DNA from: MPNP01 sp965221445
GTDB lineage: Bacteria; Pseudomonadota; Alphaproteobacteria; Rhodobacterales; Rhodobacteraceae
Direction of reading: 5' to 3'
Length of the DNA stretch: 64,000 nt
NCBI GenBank assembly: GCA_965221445.1
Contig: CBDCSF010000013.1
Span: 2,852,001 to 2,916,000, forward strand
A model generated the notes under the pieces. It had not been told where the DNA came from. It saw only the letters and a program-made list of their open reading frames with translations, and searched no databases. The position numbers and the translations under genes were made by a program. Below, one piece after another: positions 46,566 through 55,248 of the stretch; positions within the stretch are counted from its first letter, which is position 1; each line of letters begins with the position of its first letter.

Positions 46566-46588
46566 CCAATAAAGGCGATCGGATCGCC
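46566..46588 (-). terminator. Probable intrinsic terminator of the serS-surE-pcm-LytM operon
   Basis: GGCGATCGGATCGCC (46574-46588) is a perfect self-complementary stem. On the minus strand it is followed by TTTATTG, and it lies 20 bp after the LytM stop codon. Stem plus U-rich run in the right place supports a rho-independent terminator. Confidence 0.6.
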
Positions 46589-46607
46589 CTATTAAACCCC
46601 AAAGTTA

Positions 46608-47783
46608 TCAGTTGTTGTAACTATTGGATGGAAGATACCTTTTGGGATCTGCTGAATCAGGACCAACCCTAATTTCAAAATGCAAATACCCGAGTGTTGA
46701 ATCCAATGTTCCCAACTGTTGACCTCTTGCTACCAAATCTCCACGCTCCAAGGTTATATCCTGAAGATTTTGGTAAATTGAAAAGACGTTACATTCGTGA
46801 AGTACCAGAAGTACCTTTGTACCCTCAGCCAGATCTGAAATGAGCGCAACCTTACCGCTACCAACAGCAACAACCGGAGTTCCTATCGGGGCAGATATAT
46901 CAATTCCCTTGTTTCCACTCGGCTGGTTTGAATAATCCGCAATTAATTCTCCGCTTAAAGGTGTATCAAATCCGAATTGGGCTGGCTCGAAATTGTTACA
47001 GTCTATTTCATCGGGTATTATTGGTTCGGCAACCCTTACTTCAGGAGTCTCAGTTTTCACTTCTGTCTCTTCCTCTATTTCTGCTACAACCTCTACTTCT
47101 TCCACAGGTTTCTCTGTAGCCACTGTTGCAGGCTCCTCTTCCTTTTCTGGCTCTTGGCTGGGAGAGGATACCGGTTCTGGATTGGTACTGATTTGTACAT
47201 TCTCTTCAATGACCTGATTTGGTGCTGGTATAATCAGGACTTCACCTTCCATCACAGCAAAATCGGCATCCAGTTCATTCCAATCGGCCAAGGTTCTTAC
47301 AGAAATGTCATAGAGGTTCGCGATGGTGTATGCGGTTTCACCCTTTTGTACCCTATGTCTGTAATAATTTTCTGTTCTTCCCCTGATGTCAATTTCAAAA
47401 TCGGAGGTGTCTGTTTCACTGGTGCCAATACCGGTAGCATCTTGGCCGCCTGAGCGTACATCTCTGTGTGGTAGGAGAAGGACTTTACCGGGCTGTAGCG
47501 TACCGTCAAGTCTAATTTGATTTAATTCTGCAATAACCATGGGATCTTCGTCTGTTCTTTTGGCGATATCCTCAAGGGTTTCTCCTAGACGTACCTCAAC
47601 ATATCTACGGTTATCAAACTGAAATATACCGTCAGAATCAGCTTTGGGCCAAGTTTGCAATTCATCAAAGGGTACTTTGGCATCAGGGATTTTGGTAACA
47701 TCATCACGGATATCCGGCGCACAATTTGTCAACAAGAAAAAACAGGAACTTATCAACAAAACTCGTTTGAAATACTTATTCAT
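46608..47783 (-). CDS. NlpD/EnvC-like lipoprotein with two LysM domains and a degenerate M23 (LytM) domain
   Basis: This is an envelope lipoprotein, probably in the periplasm, that would activate cell-wall amidases at division. It starts at the ATG at 47783, giving a hydrophobic leader ending L-L-T-N-C (Cys21); Asn before Cys is unusual for a lipobox. Two LysM modules bind peptidoglycan (about 48-95 and 140-190). A Pro/Glu-rich linker follows (~200-260), then the LytM domain. In the LytM domain the metal-ligand positions read N-K-G-I-D instead of H-x-G-x-D, and Y-L-H-F-E instead of H-L-H-F-E. Ligands are therefore missing and the protein is probably not itself a peptidase, as in NlpD. Confidence 0.87.
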   Translation of the reverse strand: MNKYFKRVLLISSCFFLLTNCAPDIRDDVTKIPDAKVPFDELQTWPKADSDGIFQFDNRRYVEVRLGETLEDIAKRTDEDPMVIAELNQIRLDGTLQPGKVLLLPHRDVRSGGQDATGIGTSETDTSDFEIDIRGRTENYYRHRVQKGETAYTIANLYDISVRTLADWNELDADFAVMEGEVLIIPAPNQVIEENVQISTNPEPVSSPSQEPEKEEEPATVATEKPVEEVEVVAEIEEETEVKTETPEVRVAEPIIPDEIDCNNFEPAQFGFDTPLSGELIADYSNQPSGNKGIDISAPIGTPVVAVGSGKVALISDLAEGTKVLLVLHECNVFSIYQNLQDITLERGDLVARGQQLGTLDSTLGYLHFEIRVGPDSADPKRYLPSNSYNN

Positions 47784-47826
47784 GGTATTTATCCACCCCA
47801 AATCAGTATTAAAAAATGTAATGTAT

Positions 47827-48450
47827 TTATGCATCCTCAATTCCCTCAATTAGAGGGACAAACCTTACAGCACATACTTCCTTATATTCCACTTCGGGCT
47901 CTGTTTTATTCACAACAACCAATCTTTGTTGCCATTCACTCTCCACAACAGGTAGCACCATTATTCCATTTACCTTCAATTGTTCCATCAAATTTCTGGG
48001 AACTTCTTCCGATGCAGCAGTTACAATAATTCTGTCAAATTCTGCTGCGTCTGGCAATCCCAAAGCCCCATCAGAATAGACAAAACTAATATTTTCACGC
48101 TTGTATTTCTTCAATACCAGGTTTTTTGCCTTTTGATGGAGTGACCTGATCCTTTCGGTAGTATAAACATGTCTAGCCAAATGAGAAAGTATCATAGTCT
48201 GATACCCCGACCCCGTACCTACTTCAAGAACCCTGTGGGTTGATTTAATTTGCAATTCCTGGGTCATTAACCCTACCACTGTGGGCTGGCTTATTGTCTG
48301 ACCACTTCCGATCGAAATTGGAATATCCATGTAGGCACGATGCTTAAATGATGGCGGAACAAAATCCTTTCGATCAACTTTCCCCATAGCCTCAAGTACT
48401 GCTTTATCCTCAATGCCTTGGTTTTTGAGGGTATTAATCAATTCTTCCAT
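47827..48450 (-). CDS. pcm: Protein-L-isoaspartate O-methyltransferase
   Basis: Pcm repairs isoaspartyl residues in aged proteins using S-adenosylmethionine. The 207-residue protein has the acceptor-site Ser in S-I-G-S-G-Q-T-I-S-Q-P and SAM motif I in V-L-E-V-G-T-G-S-G-Y-Q-T. It follows surE with a few bases between stop and start, and the ATG at 48450 is preferred to a TTG one codon upstream. The surE-pcm-LytM order is conserved in Alphaproteobacteria. Confidence 0.94.
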   Translation of the reverse strand: MEELINTLKNQGIEDKAVLEAMGKVDRKDFVPPSFKHRAYMDIPISIGSGQTISQPTVVGLMTQELQIKSTHRVLEVGTGSGYQTMILSHLARHVYTTERIRSLHQKAKNLVLKKYKRENISFVYSDGALGLPDAAEFDRIIVTAASEEVPRNLMEQLKVNGIMVLPVVESEWQQRLVVVNKTEPEVEYKEVCAVRFVPLIEGIEDA

Positions 48451-48453
48451 CAA

Positions 48454-49245
48454 TTAGTCCTCATTTGGCCAAATCAATTCCATCTGGTCCAGTAGGTCAT
48501 GATCGGTTAAATCCGCTCGCATCGGTGTAACTGAAATATAATTATCCAGATTGGCATTAATATCAGTTCCCTCTTTGCTTGTGCTGGTCTGCGAACCACC
48601 CTGAACAAAAAGTATTTCACCATTAGAAGTAGATTCCAAATAACGTGCAGAAAACTTTGAACCTTTTCTCTGACCCTGTCTTACGACCTTTACCCCCCTG
48701 ATTTCTCTGGCACGACAGGGTGGAAAGTTTACATTGAAAAATAGCCGGTAGTCTTTTTTGTCCCAGGGTGCATTATAATACAGCTGTTTTACCAGGGTCA
48801 AGCCATGTGCGACTGTTGCTTCAAAGGGATTTTCCAGATCCCTATTCATCTGTCCCATATACTGGGATAAGGCAATTGACTTTACCCCTTGAAGTGCTCC
48901 TTCCATGGCAGCACCAATGGTTCCTGAATACAAGGTATTTTCTCCAGAGTTGTTGCCCCGGTTGACACCTACGAGAATTAGATCCGGTAATTGTTTCGTT
49001 ATTCTGTAAAGACCAGCCAGAATACAATCAGCAGGATATCCTTCCAGTTTATAGTTTCGAGGACCAATTTTTTCGATTTCGAAGGATTTGGCAAATGAAA
49101 CACAATGTGCGGTACCCGATCGTTCATTACTTGGTGCTACCACCCAGACTCCACCATTTTCGCCGGCGAGTTCGGTTGCTATCTTTTTGAGTACCTTTAA
49201 TCCGGGAGCATCAATGCCATCATCGTTGGTTAATAATATCTTCAT
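48454..49245 (-). CDS. surE: 5'/3'-nucleotidase SurE
   Basis: SurE is a metal-dependent survival phosphatase that hydrolyses nucleoside monophosphates. The 263-residue protein begins M-K-I-L-L-T-N-D-D-G-I-D-A-P-G, with the Asp-Asp metal site. It also has the A-P-S-N-E-R-S-G-T loop and the V-G-V-N-R-G-N-N-S-G-E-N segment. It lies between serS and pcm on one strand, probably in one operon. Confidence 0.96.
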   Translation of the reverse strand: MKILLTNDDGIDAPGLKVLKKIATELAGENGGVWVVAPSNERSGTAHCVSFAKSFEIEKIGPRNYKLEGYPADCILAGLYRITKQLPDLILVGVNRGNNSGENTLYSGTIGAAMEGALQGVKSIALSQYMGQMNRDLENPFEATVAHGLTLVKQLYYNAPWDKKDYRLFFNVNFPPCRAREIRGVKVVRQGQRKGSKFSARYLESTSNGEILFVQGGSQTSTSKEGTDINANLDNYISVTPMRADLTDHDLLDQMELIWPNED

Positions 49246-49274
49246 TACAGTGATCTCAATAATTAATGGCAGGT

Positions 49275-50573
49275 TTACCGATCACCAAAAACACCGTCTG
49301 GAAGTATGGCTGTGAATCCCCTGAGATATGAAACCAGGACATCAGGGATTGTAATACTCCCATCTTCATTCTGATAATTCTCCAAAACGGCGATCAGAGT
49401 TCTTCCAACTGCCAGTCCAGAACCATTTAAGGTATGCACAAACTGAGTGGTTTTTTCCCCCTTTGGTCTAAATCTGGCGTTCATTCTTCTGGCTTGAAAG
49501 TCTCCACAATTTGAGACTGAACTGATTTCCCGGTATTTTTGTTGGCCAGGAAGCCAGACCTCAATGTCATATGTTTTTCTGGCCCCAAAGCCCATATCTC
49601 CTGTACACAAAACAACCGTTCTATAAGGTAGTTCAAGCTTTTCAAGTATCCCTTCGGCACATCTTAACATTCTAGTCTGCTCGTTTTCGCTCTCGGAGGG
49701 TTTGGTAATTGAAACCATTTCCACCTTTTCAAATTGGTGTTGTCTCAACATGCCAGCTGTATCTTTACCGGCGGACCCAGCTTCAGACCGAAAACACTGC
49801 GAATGTGCACAAAATCTCCTCGGGAGGTATTCCTCGTCAACAATCAATCCACTCACAATGTTTGTTAGTGTTACCTCCGACGTTGGAATGAGCCATTTAC
49901 CCTCTTCAGTCTGATAGGAGTCTTCTGCAAATTTGGGTAATTGGCCTGTCCTCATCATGGTTTCAGGATTAACCAACACAGGCGTCCATGTTTCAATCAA
50001 GCCATTTTCATCCGTATGGACATCAAGCATGAATTGTGCAAGTGCTCTATGCAATTTTGCTATACTACCTGAGAGTAATACAAAGCGGGATCCTGAAATT
50101 TTAGCAGCGGTAGAAAAATCCATTCCTGACTTTACGCCGAGGATTTCAAAATGTTCTTTAGGTAAGAAGGTAAAGCTTGTTGGCGTCCCCCAACGGTGCT
50201 TCTCTTCATTATCGTTCTCGCTTTTCCCATCAGGTACTTCAGTTAGAGGAAGGTTGGGGATGGTAAGCAAAAAATTGTTTAATTTCTGATTTTTTTTGGA
50301 TACCTCAAGATTCAATTCTTTTAAAGAATTCTTCATTAAAACAATGTTATCTCGTAATTTATTAAATTCCTCTATTTGACCGCTTGATTTTGCTTTCCCT
50401 GCTTTTTTGGACTCGATGTTCAAGTATTCGCGTTGCTTTTCTAGATATAATATTGAATTCCTACGCGACTTATCAATTTCAAGAATTTTCGTAGAAACAG
50501 GTTCCAAACCTCTGCGACCTAATTGTCTATCAAACTCCCTAGGGTTATCGCGAATATATTTTATATCATGCAT
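49275..50573 (-). CDS. serS: Seryl-tRNA synthetase
   Basis: SerRS charges tRNA-Ser. The protein of about 432 residues starts M-H-D-I-K-Y-I-R-D-N-P at 50573; a longer reading would add 19 residues not seen in the family. An N-terminal coiled-coil arm covers ~30-105. The class II core has motif 2 F-R-S-E-A-G-S-A-G-K-D-T-A-G-M-L-R-Q-H-Q-F and motif 3 G-S-G-L-A-V-G-R-T-L. It is the first gene of the minus-strand serS-surE-pcm-LytM group and marks the edge of the conserved core; accessory DNA begins beyond it. Confidence 0.97.
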   Translation of the reverse strand: MHDIKYIRDNPREFDRQLGRRGLEPVSTKILEIDKSRRNSILYLEKQREYLNIESKKAGKAKSSGQIEEFNKLRDNIVLMKNSLKELNLEVSKKNQKLNNFLLTIPNLPLTEVPDGKSENDNEEKHRWGTPTSFTFLPKEHFEILGVKSGMDFSTAAKISGSRFVLLSGSIAKLHRALAQFMLDVHTDENGLIETWTPVLVNPETMMRTGQLPKFAEDSYQTEEGKWLIPTSEVTLTNIVSGLIVDEEYLPRRFCAHSQCFRSEAGSAGKDTAGMLRQHQFEKVEMVSITKPSESENEQTRMLRCAEGILEKLELPYRTVVLCTGDMGFGARKTYDIEVWLPGQQKYREISSVSNCGDFQARRMNARFRPKGEKTTQFVHTLNGSGLAVGRTLIAVLENYQNEDGSITIPDVLVSYLRGFTAILPDGVFGDR

Positions 50574-50816
50574 AAAAGTAATATTGGTAGAATGAACTAG
50601 CTTTGGTAAACCTAATTTAGAATAATGCAAAAGTTAAGGTTTAGTACCCTAAAATTAGTTCAATCTCTCAACTAATCTTCTACACATTATGGATGGGGCA
50701 ACAGTAAATTGAAGCAAAGTTAATCAGCTGGGTGAAAATATCCCACCAATCACGAGTTTTCGGCACAAACAATTCTGACTGCTGTCTACTGACTCAAATC
50801 AGAACAATTAAAAAAG

Positions 50817-50835
50817 TGGGTCTTCGTCCTTTTTG
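50817..50835 (+). repeat. 19-bp inverted repeat, left copy, flanking the ATPase-ankyrin gene
   Basis: TGGGTCTTCGTCCTTTTTG here is the exact reverse complement of 52607-52625. An outer A-rich run (TTAAAAAA) is shared too, with a short indel. The pair encloses the broken ATPase-ankyrin gene and its 5' region. The surrounding stretch 50574-50867 contains no other feature I can see. Confidence 0.5.
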
Positions 50836-50867
50836 GTGGGAATTTCATCAGTTACCTTGCTTCACAA

Positions 50868-52367
50868 TCACATGTCAAAATCCGGTGATGGGTTGAAATC
50901 ATTGTTATCTCCCCCGGAACCGGATGGTGATTTGTCAGGTATGTGGTTCTTGGCAAGGTCGTTGGTTGTCGGGTTGTTCCCCTTTGTATTATCCTTGGGG
51001 GATGGGTCAAGCATTGCACCTTCCTTGAACATGCACCTGGCAAGCTTGCTCCAGTTGTTTTCAGAAGCTATCCTGAGAGGTGTTCGTCCCCAGGCATCCA
51101 ACCCATTTATGTCATACCCCAGATCCAATAATTTCCTGAAAGACTTGATGTCATTGGAATAGGCCAATGTATGAAGGGGTGACCCGTGGTGGCAACGGCA
51201 TATGAATGAAGGGATGGAATCGGGCACTGAAACAAGGGAACCGGCAGGTTGGGAATGACATCAATAACCCCATAGCGATACAGAAAATCAAAGTCAAGCC
51301 CTTCAATTTTTGGTTTGATTATATTTGTTGTCCATTGCGGTTTTTCAATTATCCTCCCAATGATTTCCAGGATTTCTTCGCCACTTCTTGGCTTTGGTCC
51401 CATTTCGGCCATGATCTCGCCGATTATCTTCCTGACAGTTTCAAACGATCCAAATCTGGAATTGTAGTAGTCAACACGGAAGTGTGTGGCTCGATCCTTG
51501 ACCGCAAGGTCATCAACCGCCGAAAGTTTGCCTTGTACTTCCAGCAATGATTCGCCAAGTGCCCTCAAGGAATTTTCAACATGTTTGGGCCACCCATTCA
51601 CCTATTCGTTCACCCCACTCGGAAGTCAATCCAGGAGTAGACTTGACATTGAAATGGTCAAGGAATTTCCCAAGCGATTTCTTTACCTCTTCTAGGGACA
51701 GCGGTTGTAGATGATGTAAGGCACCCACCCCCAAGCGAGGGCTCACCGCTTCCATAAGCACAGTCTCACTGTTGGACAACCCGGCAACCACCGGGAATAC
51801 CGGATAACGATTACTTCCAGTATGAAGGCGGTGAATGACCTTGGCCTGGTCAGACTGTTTGTCGGGAGGTATGCTTTGAATCTCATCAATCAGCAAAAGA
51901 ATGGTGTATTTCTTCGGGAGTACAAGTTTGCCGTCCGAACTGTTATCCCAGCCGACACCAGCCCCAAAGGCTGATACGGAGGATATTTTACGCAAGGCCA
52001 TGCTGGCTTTCTCCCTGACCTTGGCAATGGTGATCCTTTTGTCAAGTTCACTTATCGTTTCCTGGATTCGTGTACCGAGAAAATTGAATGTCAGGTTGGC
52101 CGGGTCAGCTATCATGACCGGAATGGTCTTGTAAGCCACCGTTTCATCATTCAGCTGTTCAATGCAGTTCTGTCTGATTTTCTCCAACAGGGAGGTCTTG
52201 CCAATACCGGGAGGACCTTGAATGACCTGTGTTTGGCCACCTGCCGGATTGCTGCCGGGATCCTTCAAATATTTTTGGCTGATAAGTTTGCTTTTTTGAT
52301 CAATCCTGCACTGGAGAGCTCCTCTTCCTGTAAAGAACGGATTGATCATCCGGTCTTCATCAATCAA
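50868..52367 (-). pseudogene. AAA-type ATPase with C-terminal ankyrin repeats, frameshifted
   Basis: Three consecutive reading-frame segments together make one protein of about 500 residues. Segment 1 (52367 to ~51590) is a P-loop ATPase with Walker A G-P-P-G-I-G-K-T-S and Walker B I-L-L-L-I-D-E-I-Q-S-I. Segment 2 (~51600 to ~51225) continues the ATPase C-terminal helical region in another frame. Segment 3 (~51227 to 50868) returns to the first frame and holds ankyrin-like sequence (G-S-P-L-H-T-L-A, G-R-T-P-L-R-I-A). The breaks fall in a GGG run near 51587 and a TTT run near 51222. They are equal to one gained and one lost base, so the outer frames agree. Decay or assembly error are both possible. 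Role unknown; ATPase-ankyrin fusions occur in accessory and defence loci. Confidence 0.6.
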
Positions 52368-52713
52368 AAAATCATGTAACCCTTAAGCATCGAAAGATTT
52401 GGTCATATTATCGAATCCTTACTCGATAAAGATGTATTATACATGAGTTGACCGAATTTGGTGAAAGTAACAACTACTTTGTAAAATTAGATGTGGATAA
52501 CATTGAACGGTTCCAATCATCTAAAGTAACTTCTGGAGTGAGGTACAATGAAGGTATTGTACTCCATTTCACCTTCAACAATACATTTGACACACATATT
52601 ACCCATCAAAAAGGACGAAGACCCAAAAAAGTTTTTTAATCGGGGATTATATACTTGATTGAATTTTCTTGATTTGTCATTACATTTCCAGTTTAAACAA
52701 ATTGGAAATTCTT
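52368..52713. other. 346-bp intergenic region between the ATPase-ankyrin and methyltransferase genes
   Basis: This divergent gap holds the right 19-bp repeat. A 63-codon TTG-start frame at 52448-52639 has no recognisable domain and is probably not a gene. Promoters for both flanking genes presumably lie here. Confidence 0.45.
52607..52625 (+). repeat. 19-bp inverted repeat, right copy
   Basis: CAAAAAGGACGAAGACCCA is the exact reverse complement of 50817-50835, so the two copies face each other across 1.8 kb containing the ATPase-ankyrin gene. In one frame both copies encode K-K-D-E-D-P, so they may derive from the 3' ends of related genes. Confidence 0.5.
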
Positions 52714-54170
52714 ATGCAAGAACCGAATTGGGAAAATAGAACTTTATTTCACGGAGACAATCTTGTTTTTCTGCGGGCAATGAATTCCAAATGCGTCGAT
52801 CTCGTTGCCACGGATCCCCCATTCAACACGGGTAGGGATTTTCATGCGACACCCGACAGTCTAGCAGCGGGAGCCAGGTTCCAGGACAGATGGTCCTGGG
52901 AACGGGATGTTCATGAAGAATGGCTGGATCAGTTGCAGGATGATCATCCGGACGTCTGGGCGGTTATTGATTGGTCACGAATGACCTATGGTGATGACAT
53001 GGGAGCCTTTCTGTGTTTCATGGCCGTGCGATTATTGGAAATTCATCGGGTTTTGAAGCAAAAGGGTCCTCTCTATCTACATTGTGATCCGACAGCCAGT
53101 CATTATTTGAAAACCTTGCTGGATGCGATTTTCGGGAGAAAGAATTTAATTAACGAAATAGTATGGTGTTATACCGATCCAGCCGGACGAAAAAATTCAA
53201 GCCATTACAAAAGAACCCATGATATTATTTTCTGGTATACAAAGAATTAAAAATATCATAAAATATATGAAATTGCCAAAAAACCATTATCCGATTCAAC
53301 TATTAAGCGTTATAAAAAGTATTTTGATGGGTTTGGACAACTTACCTATGCACGACTAAAACTAACCAACCCGGGAGCATTTAAATCATTGAAAAGTGTT
53401 CCTGATGATCTCAATGAAGTATGGTTGGGTCGGTATAAGGGAACTACTGCATCTGATTGGTGGACAGAATTCAAGCCTATAAAGAAAAAAGGAAAAATCA
53501 GAATCTGTAGGATACCCCACACAAAAACCCCTCGCCTTATATGAACCTATAATCAATACAAGCTCCAGCTTTTCACCCCCATGTGATTCTGGATCCATTC
53601 TGCGGTTGTGCCACCACACTGGTAGCTGCCGAACGGCTTAACAGGCATTGGGTGGGTATCGATATTTGGGACAATGCCAAGGAGGTGATACTTGAACGGT
53701 TGCAAAGGGAAGGCCTTGTCCGGTTCGGTCAAAACAGGAAATCATTGCTTGATGAATTTGTCCACTTTACCGACAAACCACCGACCAGAACCGACAACGG
53801 GGAAATATCAGCACCCTTCCTGCGGGTAAGAAACCGGATCATGGAACCGGACGGCAAGCGTTGGGCCCGCCAGCAGATGTATGATCATCTGTTGGAGCAG
53901 TTTGGATGCAAATGCCAGGGATGTGACCGGATATTTGAAGATTGCCGTTATCTGGAACTGGATCACAACATTCCCAGATCGGACGGGGGAATTAACCATG
54001 TTACCAACCGGATCTTGCTGCGGTCCCTGCAACAAATTGAAAAGCAACATTTATACCCTTTCAGGATTGAGGAAGGAAAACAAGAAAAGAGGATACATGA
54101 AATGACTAATAACAAAAGACCGGAACAAACAACCAAAACAACACAACAACCCATCCCTTGGAACGGGTGA
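52714..54170 (+). pseudogene. DNA N4/N6-adenine-type methyltransferase fused to HNH nuclease, decayed
   Basis: The ATG at 52714 opens a site-specific DNA methyltransferase with the catalytic motif IV A-T-D-P-P-F-N-T-G-R (about residues 31-40). The frame meets TAA at 53248-53250, then continues in the same frame to about 53495. A shift is needed for G-Y-P-T-Q-K-P-L-A-L-Y-E-P near 53510-53545, and a second shift near 53575 to reach the SAM motif I I-L-D-P-F-C-G-C-A-T-T at 53586. The C-terminal part is an HNH domain (C-K-C-Q-G-C, L-D-H-N-I-P-R-S-D-G-G, H-x-x-N) ending at 54170 inside the left 134-bp repeat. One stop and two shifts make a functional product unlikely. Intact relatives would modify DNA and may restrict it. 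Confidence 0.7.
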
Positions 54171-54283
54171 TTTGTTGAACCGGCTTGATTCCTCGGTACC
54201 GTTACCTGAGACCTAATCCAAAGACAATCTTGCCCACCAGACAAGCCTTCATTATTCTAAATTGAGACTACCTGAGTAGTTAC
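54150..54283 (+). repeat. 134-bp inverted repeat, left copy, flanking the BcgI-like system
   Basis: This segment matches the reverse complement of 57190-57323 at 129 of 134 positions and shows no similarity beyond those limits. Its inner end carries a small stem-loop (ACTAC-CTGA-GTAGT), and it contains the palindrome CGGTACCG. It overlaps the last 21 bases of the methyltransferase-HNH pseudogene. Confidence 0.85.
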
Positions 54284-54288
54284 GTAAT

Positions 54289-55248
54289 TTATAGTTTTAA
54301 ATTGGAAGTGTAGGGCAAAGATTTAATATATTTTTCCATGAAATTCCAATCTGGTGTTTTATCATATTGCATGGGCAACTTAAAACTGGCTGATTCAATT
54401 TTGGATAAATTCCATTTTCTACCATAATTAAATCTATATCTTTCTTGTCTAATTACCGTGACTAAGAACATTCCTATAAATTCATTCAAGTGAAATTTAG
54501 GAAATAATATATTTACATCACTTGAAGCAATATATGGAATTGGTTGATAAAACGCTTCACCAATTGATCCATTAGAATTAACAGTTATTGTATTTTTGGG
54601 AAATAGGGGGTTTTCGTCAATATATTCAGTACACCCATTGTTATATTTTGATGAACTAATATAGGGGGTTTTACCAGCAGATCTTTCAATTTTATTTATT
54701 GACCTACCTTTTTTTATTTTGAATAGGTCAGAAAATTTAAATTCCCCCCATAGTTCCGGGAATTGTAAAGGTTCAGGATATGATTCGTCAAACTTGTCTG
54801 GCTTGGGTTTTGCAACCAATTTAGTATTGCCAAATAAATTCGAAACCCATTCTCTTCTTGGAACCAAAATATCGGATAATGTACGATTTGCTTGCCTACC
54901 ATAACTGTATTTATAGCAATTTGATTTAATTATTATTGAATACCCCAACATTTCATTTTGACTCATTTTAGTTTTAGGGTATAAAATTAATACATGGTAT
55001 CCAGTATAATAATCTTCGGGTTGATAAAATGCTGAAAGAACAGATCCACTAACTGCAACACTTAGCGTGTGTTTGGGAATTGGGTCTATATCAATAATCG
55101 GTCTAATTCTTGCACGTACCCCATTATTTTTTTCTGTCCTTGATACAAATGGTAATCCCCTATTGGAAATTGTACATTTGTTAAGTGCTAAACTTGTACC
55201 ATAAGAAATATCAAAGATATCACCTAGTTTAGTCTTATCCATGATCAC
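54289..55248 (-). CDS. Specificity (B) subunit of a BcgI-like restriction-modification system
   Basis: The 319-residue protein has two similar halves, each a target-recognition domain with the type I S-subunit pattern. The first begins T-K-L-G-D-I-F-D-I-S-Y-G-T-S and the second E-F-K-F-S-D-L-F-K-I-K-K-G-R-S, each followed by P-Y/F-(I/V)-S and G-x-I/V-x-x-A-F-Y-Q-P. Such subunits read a bipartite DNA sequence for the partner nuclease-methylase. The size is close to the BcgI B subunit. It overlaps the A-subunit gene by 4 bp; the start could be GTG at 55248 or ATG at 55242. The DNA is about 30% GC in the line counted (54301-54360), far below its neighbours, so recent transfer is likely. Confidence 0.8.
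   Translation of the reverse strand: MIMDKTKLGDIFDISYGTSLALNKCTISNRGLPFVSRTEKNNGVRARIRPIIDIDPIPKHTLSVAVSGSVLSAFYQPEDYYTGYHVLILYPKTKMSQNEMLGYSIIIKSNCYKYSYGRQANRTLSDILVPRREWVSNLFGNTKLVAKPKPDKFDESYPEPLQFPELWGEFKFSDLFKIKKGRSINKIERSAGKTPYISSSKYNNGCTEYIDENPLFPKNTITVNSNGSIGEAFYQPIPYIASSDVNILFPKFHLNEFIGMFLVTVIRQERYRFNYGRKWNLSKIESASFKLPMQYDKTPDWNFMEKYIKSLPYTSNLKL

Noticed and set aside
52448..52639. 63-codon TTG-start frame upstream of the methyltransferase
   Set aside because: No ribosome site, no recognisable domain, and its 3' end overlaps the 19-bp repeat; better explained as chance.
50868..54170. Frameshifts and stop as pure sequencing error
   Set aside because: Not excluded, but five lesions fall within 3.3 kb of accessory DNA while about 50 kb of core genes show none, so real decay is favoured.
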